This document shows positions 6,333-13,580 of a stretch of DNA of 14,129 nucleotides, piece by piece. A program made the translations under genes and the position numbers. The stretch comes from Spartobacteria bacterium (GTDB taxonomy: Bacteria; Verrucomicrobiota; Verrucomicrobiia; Chthoniobacterales; Chthoniobacteraceae): contig JANXZI010000551.1 of assembly GCA_025355595.1 (NCBI GenBank), positions 1-14,129 on the forward strand. Reading direction: 5' to 3'. The first letter of the stretch is position 1. Each line of letters begins with the position of its first letter. Under the pieces are notes generated by a model. The model was not told the origin of the DNA. It saw only the letters and a list, made by a program, of their open reading frames with translations, and did not search any database.

Positions 6333-9300
6333 AAGCCGAGGGAGACGTTGTTTGAGCTGTAGTTTTTGCGCAGCAGCTCACCGTCGTAATAGGCGGAGGT
6401 GGAGAAGCGGTCGTTCCACTGCACGCTCACGCCGGCGCGGATGAGCATGCTGTCGCGCCCGGTCTCGGGGCCGGCGACGGTGAAGGGGTTGCCGCCGAGC
6501 GTGGCGAAGCTGGACGTGAGCGAGTAGCTCGTGTCGCCGAACTCGTGCTGCCAGGACACGCGGGCCTCGGGGCGGATGATGGCGTGGCGGACCTTGATGT
6601 CGTAGCTGGCGCGGACGCCGATGGCGCTGCGCATGGAGTCGGCGTTCTTGCGGATGACGCTGAGCGGGGCAAAGCCGCCGGTCTCGGTGAAGCCGTCGAG
6701 TTGCACGTTCGTGTACTGGAAACTGGCTATGGGGCCGAAGGTGAGCGCGCCCTTTTTCCAGTCGTAGCCGGAGGCGAGGAGGAGGTTCACCTCGGTGCCG
6801 CCGGGGTTGGCCGTGGCGGTGGTGTTGTTCGGCGTGGTGCGGCGGGTGTTGTAGCTGTTCGGGCCGCCGCTCACGGATGCGTCCACGTAGAAGCCGCGAT
6901 CAAACCAGGTCGCATACGCGCCGACGCGCCCGCCGTTCACGTCCACCTTGCCGCCATTGGCGATGCTGGCGGTGGTGTTCATGTAGCCAAAGCTGATGCC
7001 CGCGACGAAGTGCTCCGAGAAGCGGTAGTCCACGCCCGCGGTGACGCCGCCGGAGTCGAGGTCGAAGCCCGCGGCGTTGCTGGTGCTGCCGACGCGCGTG
7101 AATTCCCCGCTGCCGATCATCCACAGGCCCCAGCGCTCGTCGTTCAGCGGCGGCGCCTGCCGGTTCACCGTGCACGAGCCGCCGATGGAGATGTTGACGC
7201 TGTTGATAGAGACGATCTGATCCAGCTCGGCGCGGATCTCCGCGAGGCGGCCCTGGATGTTTGCGCTCTGCACGTTCGCGAGCGATTTCGCGAGCTGGAA
7301 AATGAGCGTGATTTCCTCGGGGCTGATCATGTCGAGGTAGGCCGGGAGCCTCGCGAGCGATTGGTTGTCGAGGAAGTCGAGTTCCTTGATCACGCCCGTC
7401 TTGCCGCCGATGACCGCGGCGAGGCTGTTCAGCGCCTGCGCGACGGCGATCTGGTTCGGCGTAAGACCGCTGAGGACGAACGATCCCTGCATGGCCTCGA
7501 GCACGACGCTGGTCGTGTAGAGATTCACCACGGGCACGAGCAGCGGGGTGTTGCTGAAGGCGGCGAGACCCGTGACGTGCGAGCCGGGCACCGGGGTGCC
7601 GTTCGCCGAGCCGCCCGCGACGCCGGCGGCGGCGGCGAGGAGTATGATCCTGTTCCCGGCTATGAGGTGGAAGTTGTTCAGTTGCACCAGCGCGAGCGTG
7701 CCGCCGCCGATGTTTGCCATGCCGGTGGTCACGAGCTGGTCGTGCTGCACGGCGGGGAGCAGGCCGCCGACACCCGCCTGATAGGTGCCACCGGTGAAAA
7801 GAATGTTGCCCGCGCCGATGTCCACCGCGAGCGGCCCGCCCGTGGTCTTCAGCGTGCCGCCGGTCACTGTGAGGTTGCCATTGCCGAATGCCTTCATGCT
7901 GCCCGCCGCGAGCGTGCCCTGCGCGAGCGTAGTCCCGCCGGTGTAGCTGTTGTTCCCGCTCAGCGTCTGCGTGCCGGTGCCGGTCTTGTAGATCGCCAGC
8001 GGGCCGGAGAGCGGAGCTGCGGCCTTCTCGCCAGCAGGCCGCCTCACGTTCTCTTGTCCCACGCCGTCGCGGATGGTTCCAGCAAAGGTCGTGTCCGTGT
8101 TGTTGCCGCCCGTGGTCAGCGTGGCCGGGGCGGATTGCGCGACGATCTGCGAGGACTGCCTCTTGGCGAACCGGCCCTCGCCATTCTCCACGATGCCATT
8201 CGCATCGCCCGCGAGCGAGCCGATGCCCACGTCGTTGCCGCCGAGCTGGAGGATGCCCGTGTTGTTCACCGTGACTGCGGAATTGTTGCCAAATGCGCCC
8301 GGCCCCGTGGTGCCCACGCCACCCGCGTTCGAGACGCCCGCGCGCAAGATGCCCGCGCTCACCGTCGTCGTGCCCGTGTACGTGTTCACGCCGCGGATGG
8401 TCAGGATGCCCGCGCCGTCCTTGGTCACCGCCGCACTCCCGGTCGCGCCGAGTTGGAATGCGCTGCCGAAGGTGACGTTGTTGCCGTTCGTGTCGAACGT
8501 CGCGTTCACCCCGTCCTCGATTTTCAGCCGCGCCGAAATGTCATCCGAGTGGCCGTTCCACTGGAGCGTGGAGCTTCCCGTGAAGTCCACCGTGCCCGTC
8601 GTGCCCAGCGCCCCGCTGGCAAAGCTCAGCGTGCCTTGGTGGATGAACGTCCCGCCGGTGTACGTGTTCACTGCGAGCATCGCCAGCGTGCCATCGCCGG
8701 TCTTCGTGATCGCCGCGGTGCCGGTGGGTTCATTTTCGCCGAGCTGGAAGGCATTGGCCAAGGTGACGTTGTTCCCATTCGTGTCGAAGGTCGCATTCAC
8801 CCCGTCCTCAAGATACAGTCGGCTGGAGATGTCCTGAGTGTTCGCGCCGTTCCACTGGAGCGTGGCACTGCCGGTGAACTCCACCGTGCCCGTGGTGCCG
8901 AGCGAACCATTGGCAAAGCTCACCATGCCCTGCTGGAGGTTCATTCCGCCCGAGAAGGTGTTTGCGCCGGTCAATGTCAGCGTGCCTGTGCCCGTCTTCG
9001 TCAGCAAATTGGTGGAGGCGAGTACGCCGCTGATGGCCGCCGCGCCGGAGCCATTCACCGCGATGGTATTGCTCGAACCCGCGAGCGTCACATTCGAGCT
9101 GATGGTGAGATTCGCCCCCGTGTTCACTGTGATGCCCGTGCCCGCATTGCCGGAGATCGTGAGCTTGAACGGCCCGCCCAATCCGCTGCCGATCCCCACC
9201 GGCATCGAGTCATTGATCGTCAGGCTATGGATCGTGAAATCCTGCCCCAGCGTCGTGCTCCCCTGGTTCGCCGCGCCCGTGGCGGAAAAGGTCACATCAT

Positions 9301-10105
9301 CCGTGCTGGTCGGGATCGCCGTCGTGGGCGTGCCAGCCGCGTCGCTGGCCCAGTTGGCTCCGGTCCATGTGCCATTCGTGCTGCCCAGCCAGTGCGTCGC
9401 CGGGGGTATGGGTGAGTTCACCTGCGCAGCCGTGAGGGCACCGTCGTAGATTCGGATGCGATCCACCACGCCGGCGGATGCCTCACTTCCACCGGTGGGG
9501 TTGTCGTCAATGAAAAACCGGATTTCGCTGTTCGCCCCGGTGAATACCGCGAGCGAAGTGCCATCCGTGAACGTGATGTGCTGCACGCCATTCACATAAC
9601 CGGTCACTAGGTTCGTCGTCCCGTCGCGCGTCAGCGCCATGCTGGCCGTTACGTTGGCCGCAAAGGCGCCCGCTGGTCCAGTGACGACATTAAAAAAATT
9701 CAGTGTCGTGTTAAAGTTGTAGAGGCCCGTGTCCGACGTCTGCGTCTTGAAATCCACGATCTTCCGGTAGCCGCTCGTCGAGGCGAACGAAAAGTCCGCC
9801 ACGATCGAGTAATTGCCCGCGCTCGGCAGGCCGCTGGAAAGGCTCAGGCCCTGGCCGGCTGCAAAGGAATAATTCGTCAGGCTGAGCGTGCCCGTCCCAT
9901 TCAGCGGCACGAGCGCCGGCCCGGCGAGGGAGTCCGCAAAGTCGCCGTTGAACTGATAGTCGTGAATGAGGACACCGGCCGCGTGTCCCGGCTGCTCCAG
10001 GCCGAGCCAGAGCGTGGGAATGAGCGCCGAGGCCATCATCGCCATCTTGCGCGTGCGGGACAGGACGGAGGACTTCGGGCGGATGGATGCAACGTTCTTT
10101 TTCAT
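6317..10105 (-). CDS. LamG/beta-strand-repeat autotransporter (type V secretion)
   Basis: A 1262-residue surface or secreted protein that probably exports its own passenger across the outer membrane. Order: signal peptide 1-43 (basic start, hydrophobic MAMMASALIPTLWLG, cleavage near GHAA); LamG-like beta-sandwich about 45-232 (HDYQFNGDFADSLAG ... VDRIRIYDGALTAAQV), often carbohydrate-binding; passenger with four autotransporter-associated strand repeats of the form KTGxGTLTLxGxNTYTGGT near 369, 468, 560 and 706; a helical linker about 890-965; and a C-terminal barrel about 985-1262 starting ERWGLWMIGSGEF and ending RWKF, the aromatic C-terminus recognised by the outer-membrane assembly machinery. 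No protease or lipase catalytic motif is visible, so adhesion or a structural role is likelier. Two charged segments (642-659, 684-698) look foreign. The gene sits between two copies of a cytochrome 3' end. Confidence 0.92.
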   Translation of the reverse strand: MKKNVASIRPKSSVLSRTRKMAMMASALIPTLWLGLEQPGHAAGVLIHDYQFNGDFADSLAGPALVPLNGTGTLSLTNYSFAAGQGLSLSSGLPSAGNYSIVADFSFASTSGYRKIVDFKTQTSDTGLYNFNTTLNFFNVVTGPAGAFAANVTASMALTRDGTTNLVTGYVNGVQHITFTDGTSLAVFTGANSEIRFFIDDNPTGGSEASAGVVDRIRIYDGALTAAQVNSPIPPATHWLGSTNGTWTGANWASDAAGTPTTAIPTSTDDVTFSATGAANQGSTTLGQDFTIHSLTINDSMPVGIGSGLGGPFKLTISGNAGTGITVNTGANLTISSNVTLAGSSNTIAVNGSGAAAISGVLASTNLLTKTGTGTLTLTGANTFSGGMNLQQGMVSFANGSLGTTGTVEFTGSATLQWNGANTQDISSRLYLEDGVNATFDTNGNNVTLANAFQLGENEPTGTAAITKTGDGTLAMLAVNTYTGGTFIHQGTLSFASGALGTTGTVDFTGSSTLQWNGHSDDISARLKIEDGVNATFDTNGNNVTFGSAFQLGATGSAAVTKDGAGILTIRGVNTYTGTTTVSAGILRAGVSNAGGVGTTGPGAFGNNSAVTVNNTGILQLGGNDVGIGSLAGDANGIVENGEGRFAKRQSSQIVAQSAPATLTTGGNNTDTTFAGTIRDGVGQENVRRPAGEKAAAPLSGPLAIYKTGTGTQTLSGNNSYTGGTTLAQGTLAAGSMKAFGNGNLTVTGGTLKTTGGPLAVDIGAGNILFTGGTYQAGVGGLLPAVQHDQLVTTGMANIGGGTLALVQLNNFHLIAGNRIILLAAAAGVAGGSANGTPVPGSHVTGLAAFSNTPLLVPVVNLYTTSVVLEAMQGSFVLSGLTPNQIAVAQALNSLAAVIGGKTGVIKELDFLDNQSLARLPAYLDMISPEEITLIFQLAKSLANVQSANIQGRLAEIRAELDQIVSINSVNISIGGSCTVNRQAPPLNDERWGLWMIGSGEFTRVGSTSNAAGFDLDSGGVTAGVDYRFSEHFVAGISFGYMNTTASIANGGKVDVNGGRVGAYATWFDRGFYVDASVSGGPNSYNTRRTTPNNTTATANPGGTEVNLLLASGYDWKKGALTFGPIASFQYTNVQLDGFTETGGFAPLSVIRKNADSMRSAIGVRASYDIKVRHAIIRPEARVSWQHEFGDTSYSLTSSFATLGGNPFTVAGPETGRDSMLIRAGVSVQWNDRFSTSAYYDGELLRKNYSSNNVSLGFRWKF
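8012..8056 (-). repeat. Possible in-frame palindromic insertion in the passenger
   Basis: Codons 684-698 encode QENVRRPAGEKAAAP, a charged stretch in a passenger that is otherwise Gly/Thr/Asn/Ser-rich and almost uncharged. It interrupts the expected run from FAGTIRDGVG to GPLAIYKTGTG. The DNA has a perfect 7-bp stem GCGGCCT / AGGCCGC (8019-8025 and 8036-8042) with a 10-base loop. Length is a multiple of three, so the frame is kept. This resembles the behaviour of palindromic elements that insert within genes, as known from Rickettsia. The palindrome is seen; its mobile origin is inferred. Confidence 0.4.
8129..8182 (-). other. Second charged, atypical segment in the passenger
   Basis: Codons 642-659 encode GEGRFAKRQSSQIVAQSA between GDANGIVEN and PATLTTGGNNTDTTFAGTI. 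In related strand-repeat proteins, as I remember them, the second part usually follows the first almost directly. The segment is basic and Gln-rich, unlike its surroundings, and about 54 bases long, a multiple of three. A 5-bp stem GGCGA / TCGCC (8166-8183) is present, but no strong palindrome. Confidence 0.3.
8457..8902 (-). repeat. Direct repeat inside the autotransporter passenger
   Basis: Residues 402-456 and 500-550 are near copies: both read LGTTGTV(E/D)FTGS(A/S)TLQWNG, then DIS(S/A)RL, EDGVNATFDTNGNNVT and AFQLG. The period is 98 residues (294 bp) and includes the strand repeat between them. The DNA is also similar, which points to a recent internal duplication; such units let the passenger change length by recombination. 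Confidence 0.85.
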
Positions 10106-10367
10106 GGGATGATTCAGTGGCAGAGTTTGGTGACGGGGGTGGACTCCGAGTGGAATTACGCCGCTGGGCCGGTCGCGAGTAATCCCGCTTGGGTGCGTGT
10201 TCTCTAGCGGGTGCCGCCGGGATGCACCAGCCTTTTGATGCGCGCACGCACGGGCGTCCTGAAGTGCCGCGCCAAAGGAACTTTCACGCCGTCGTGTCAG
10301 GGAACGAGGTGAACGTGATCAACCATTTCCGGCTCACCGTCACGAAGCTGCCACGCACGCCTCAGCG
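10106..10367. other. Spacer between cytochrome and autotransporter genes
   Basis: This 262-bp stretch must hold any autotransporter promoter, but I find no convincing -35/-10 pair and no Shine-Dalgarno before the ATG at 10105. The part 10314-10367, just beyond the cytochrome stop, is also present at 5939-5994. No terminator is seen after the cytochrome gene, so read-through into the autotransporter is possible. Confidence 0.5.
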
Positions 10368-13259
10368 CTACTTCAGCGTCTGGATGAAAAGGATGAGCGA
10401 CTCGACCTGTGAGACGGTAAGCGCGCCGGCGTAGCTCGGCATCGCGTATTCGCCGCGCTCGTAGCCGGCGACGATTTTCGCGGATGGATCGAGGATGGAT
10501 TCGCGGAGGTAGGCAGCGTCGGCGACGGCATGGCCTTTCTTTTTCTCCGTGGTGAAAAAATCACGCTCGCTGCCGAAGAGGCCCTTCCACGTGGGGCCGA
10601 CGTGCGCCATGTCCTTGCCCTCCTGCGAGTGGCACGCGGCGCAGCCGAACATCGTCGCGAGGCGGCGGCCTTCCTCGGCCGTGGCGGGCGTGGCGTCCTG
10701 CGCGGAAGCGGCGCGCGGCGTGAGATCCACGGTGAGGTCGCCGAAGCCCTCGGCGCGCGGATCGAACTTCGCCAACTCGTAGGGCGTCGTGTAGGCGTTG
10801 CCCTCGAAGCTGATGGGTGGAATGCGACCTCCGGGCGCGTTTGGGACAGACGAATCGGAGTGCACTGCATCGGCACTCGGGAAGCGCGCCCCGAGGTCGC
10901 GCTCCACCTCGAGCGCCCAGCCGACGCGGAGCTGCTGCACAGGCTTCATGCCGGGCACGCCGATGAAGACACTCTTCGCGTCCTTTGAAAGATACGCGCT
11001 GCTCGCGGCGAGGTAGTCCTGCCCCGTCTTGCCGTCCTCCCTGTAAAGTGCGGAGCCGTATTTGAACGTGCGGATGTAGTGGAAAGTCGCCAGCGAATAG
11101 CTCGCGGCGTCCGCGGCTTTCTTCACGTCGAGCGGCACGTCGAAGCGCAGCAGCACGCCCTTGTCCATCGGCACGATTTCACGCGGCAGCGTGGAGGGCA
11201 TGCCGGTGGAGCGCACGCGCCCGAGGCCGCTGATGCGGGTGGCGGTGGTGCCCCAGCCGACGATCTGGAAACCCGCGACGTAGAGCTGGCCGTCAACGGG
11301 ATTCACGGAGCCGTTGAGCGGCGGGAAGTCGAACGCGCTCGTGATGCTGACGATCGCGGCCTGCGGCTTCGCGGTGTGGTTGTTGAGCAGCACGCGGAAA
11401 AGCTCTGGCCGGTTGAAGCCGATGTGGACGAGCGAATCGTTGAGCGCGCCCATCTTCGCGCCGAAGAGCCACACTTGCGAAATGGCGGAGGCATTCACCG
11501 CGTGCGGAATCCACGTGAGCGGATCGGCGATGGGCGCGGGATATTTTTCCCTCGGCTGAAGCTCGCTGAGAAAGCCGTGATACTCGCCGTCGCGCACAAT
11601 GTAGAGCGGCGTGCTGGGCACATACTGCCCCTCCTGATCCGCGGCGGTGACGAGGCCGGTGCGGATGTTCACGCCGATATTCGGCTGGCGGAAACCGTAG
11701 CCGAGCACGGTGGCGCGCGCGCCGTCCGCGGAGATGCGGAGCACGGAGCCGTTGTGCTTGCCGAGCGTGGTGGCTTGCTGTCCGCCCTTCGCGATGATGA
11801 ATTCGCCGCCGGGCGCGAGGCGCACGCTGCTCGGGAATTCGCGCATGTCGGCAGTCTGCGCGAAGGCGTTTGAGAAAAGCTCATGCACGTCGGCCTCGCC
11901 GGTGTTCTTCGTGTCGCGCAGGCGCCAGATACCGTTGCGGTCGAAGACAAAAATCTCGCCGGCGCGGATCGCGAGCGACATCGGCTCGTGCAGGCCCGAG
12001 GCAAAGCGCCGCCAGCGCACGTTGCCGCCGGGTTCCTCCAGCCCGCGGATCAGCCACACGTCGCCGTCCACCGTGACGCCGACGCCGGTGCCGTCCGGCA
12101 GGAACTGGATGTCGCCGATGCGCACGTCGCGCTTCCACGGGTTGTCGAGCGGAAGCGCGATGTCGTCCACCACGTAGGCGTCCTTTGCGGTCGAGGGCTT
12201 TACCTTTGTCACGACCTCATGCTGCCAGCGGCGTGCGGGTGCCTCGGTGGGGATGCCGCGCGGCGCGATGACGGGCGCGGTCGCGGAGTCGGAGAGTGCG
12301 ATGCAGAAATTTGCGGGCTTGTCGTGCTCCGGCACGCGGACGATCCACATCGCGGTATCCTCCTGGATTTCCGCGGTGCGCTGGCCCATCGGCGTGCCGA
12401 CGGAAATGGAGGCGACGGTCTCCTCTACTGCGCCGGTGCCTTTCGGCCCGATGACGATCAGCAGCGCCTGCGAAGCCGGACCGACTTCGATGTGCCGCTC
12501 GATCACCGGCTGCCCCTTGTGCTCGGAGAGTGTCGTCCACTCGCGCACGCTCGCGCCGAATGCGGTGTATTCGAGCACGACGCCATTTTTCACATGGCGG
12601 ATCGCTTTCATCTTTCCCATCGCCGCGGGCAGCGGGCCGCGGCCGATTTCCTGCGGACTCGGCGCGGGTTCGCGCGGGTCCTCCAGCGCGAGCTGCCCGC
12701 CGATCTGCCAGCCGGGGTAGATGCCGTTGGAAAACCAGAGTTTGCCATCCGGCTCCGGCGCGGGGAACTGCCCGCCGGGCGTCTTGCGGCCGGAGTCGTG
12801 ATACGATCCTGGCGCGAGGGCCTTTGGCGTGACACCCGGCCCGCGCCACACGGCGGCGACGCGCAGGAGGTCGGTGTCAAAGCACACCCAGCAGTCGCGT
12901 CCGGGATTCAGGAGGAGGCCGCGCGGCGTGAGGTTGTTCGCGCAGAGCCCGGGACGGCGCGCGTCGAGGACGGAGGAGAAAAATGGGAAGTCTGGCTCGA
13001 CCCACGCGGCCCACGGCGAGGACGCGGGAGGCTTTGCCGCCGGGTTCACCGCCGGAGCGCGCGCGGCAGTTTGCGCCGCTTTTGCGGGCACCGCTGTTCC
13101 TGTTCTGCGAGCCGGTGCGGCCGCCGGCTGCTCCGCCACTGCGAAGACGCCACCCGCACATGCGAGCGCGAGCGCGACGATGCGGGTCAGGCCATTCGTG
13201 GAAAAATGCTTTCGCGAGACAGACGAGAGATTGGAAGATGGCATTGGGCTGTGCTTCAT
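10368..13259 (-). CDS. Secreted beta-propeller protein with C-terminal cytochrome c
   Basis: A 963-residue periplasmic protein probably oxidising a substrate and passing electrons to its own heme. Signal peptide 1-42 (hydrophobic IVALALACAGGVFA, cleavage after AVA), then an Ala/Pro-rich linker to ~80. An N-terminal domain of about 290 residues starts WAAWVEPDFPFFSSVLDARR and contains CFDTDLLRVAAVWRG; this matches a domain common in Planctomycetes and Verrucomicrobia (DUF6797, from memory). Residues ~370-700 look like a six-bladed sorbosone-dehydrogenase-like propeller (VRIGDIQFLPDG, GEIFVFDRNGIWRL, RLAPGGEFIIAKGG). The cytochrome c domain has FGCAACHS (Cys873, Cys876, His877) and a likely axial Met940 in YAMPSYAG. 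I chose ATG 13259 because it begins the signal peptide; an in-frame ATG at 13244 is also possible. Substrate unknown. Its 3' end has a decayed copy at 5939-6190. Confidence 0.88.
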   Translation of the reverse strand: MKHSPMPSSNLSSVSRKHFSTNGLTRIVALALACAGGVFAVAEQPAAAPARRTGTAVPAKAAQTAARAPAVNPAAKPPASSPWAAWVEPDFPFFSSVLDARRPGLCANNLTPRGLLLNPGRDCWVCFDTDLLRVAAVWRGPGVTPKALAPGSYHDSGRKTPGGQFPAPEPDGKLWFSNGIYPGWQIGGQLALEDPREPAPSPQEIGRGPLPAAMGKMKAIRHVKNGVVLEYTAFGASVREWTTLSEHKGQPVIERHIEVGPASQALLIVIGPKGTGAVEETVASISVGTPMGQRTAEIQEDTAMWIVRVPEHDKPANFCIALSDSATAPVIAPRGIPTEAPARRWQHEVVTKVKPSTAKDAYVVDDIALPLDNPWKRDVRIGDIQFLPDGTGVGVTVDGDVWLIRGLEEPGGNVRWRRFASGLHEPMSLAIRAGEIFVFDRNGIWRLRDTKNTGEADVHELFSNAFAQTADMREFPSSVRLAPGGEFIIAKGGQQATTLGKHNGSVLRISADGARATVLGYGFRQPNIGVNIRTGLVTAADQEGQYVPSTPLYIVRDGEYHGFLSELQPREKYPAPIADPLTWIPHAVNASAISQVWLFGAKMGALNDSLVHIGFNRPELFRVLLNNHTAKPQAAIVSITSAFDFPPLNGSVNPVDGQLYVAGFQIVGWGTTATRISGLGRVRSTGMPSTLPREIVPMDKGVLLRFDVPLDVKKAADAASYSLATFHYIRTFKYGSALYREDGKTGQDYLAASSAYLSKDAKSVFIGVPGMKPVQQLRVGWALEVERDLGARFPSADAVHSDSSVPNAPGGRIPPISFEGNAYTTPYELAKFDPRAEGFGDLTVDLTPRAASAQDATPATAEEGRRLATMFGCAACHSQEGKDMAHVGPTWKGLFGSERDFFTTEKKKGHAVADAAYLRESILDPSAKIVAGYERGEYAMPSYAGALTVSQVESLILFIQTLK

Positions 13260-13272
13260 GTCAGCGAAGCAC
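13251..13272 (-). promoter_or_regulatory. Hairpin over the cytochrome start codon
   Basis: GTGCTTC (13251-13257) and GAAGCAC (13266-13272) form a perfect 7-bp stem with an 8-base loop. In the minus-strand mRNA the first two bases of the start codon (13259-13258) fall in the loop and the third at the edge of the stem. Such a structure could limit initiation; it could equally be chance. Confidence 0.3.
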
Positions 13273-13579
13273 GGACGGCTCAAGCCTGCCAACCGCAGAC
13301 GCCGTGCCCTGCTCACGGGAGGATGGAATTCCAAAAGGCGCGCAGCGCAATGCAGTGTCACTTGTGATGTGATGGGTTCACCGAAAGCACATGCGGTGTG
13401 ACTGGAACGGTGGGCTGCGGTGCCGCTGACGCTGGAGCGATTTAAGAAATGTCGTAGCCGCTTGCGTCGTGCTCGCCCATGGAGCCGGGGCGCCCTCGCC
13501 CCGAGGCGGAACACGGGGCGAGGGTGCCCCGACTCCTCGCATACCGTCCCCAATCGGCTACGGCATTTCTTAAACCGCT
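13260..13579. other. Gene-free interval upstream of the cytochrome gene
   Basis: The 320-bp stretch contains the start-codon hairpin at one end and the nested inverted repeat (13435-13580) at the other. The minus-strand frame of the cytochrome gene remains open through it to 13553, but the translated stretch is Arg/His-rich and precedes a good signal peptide, so I treat it as non-coding. No clear promoter boxes are seen in 13273-13434. Confidence 0.6.
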
Positions 13580-13580
13580 C
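13435..13580. repeat. Nested (double) inverted repeat element, ~146 bp
   Basis: The outer arms 13435-13460 and 13555-13580 are reverse complements at 24 of 26 positions. They enclose inner arms 13481-13503 and 13514-13536, complementary at 21 of 23, built on GGGGCGCCCTCGCCCCG and its partner, with a 10-base loop. The right outer arm ends on the first base of the kinase gene's stop codon (CTA at 13580-13582). The symmetrical build and sharp ends resemble a small non-autonomous mobile element or MITE-like repeat. It could also stop transcription coming out of the kinase gene. Confidence 0.8.

Noticed and set aside
5959..6381. 140-codon minus-strand frame as a real cytochrome gene
   Set aside because: Only its middle matches the cytochrome end. 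It lacks CxxCH, switches frame relative to the intact copy, and overlaps the autotransporter stop.
6545..9415. 956-codon open frame on the plus strand, opposite the autotransporter
   Set aside because: It is the antisense of a well-supported gene. The product is a His/Arg/Ala/Val-rich string without domains, as expected from the complement of GC-rich codons.
11883..13367. 494-codon plus-strand frame opposite the cytochrome gene
   Set aside because: Antisense shadow with low-complexity Arg/His/Ala composition and no recognisable motif.
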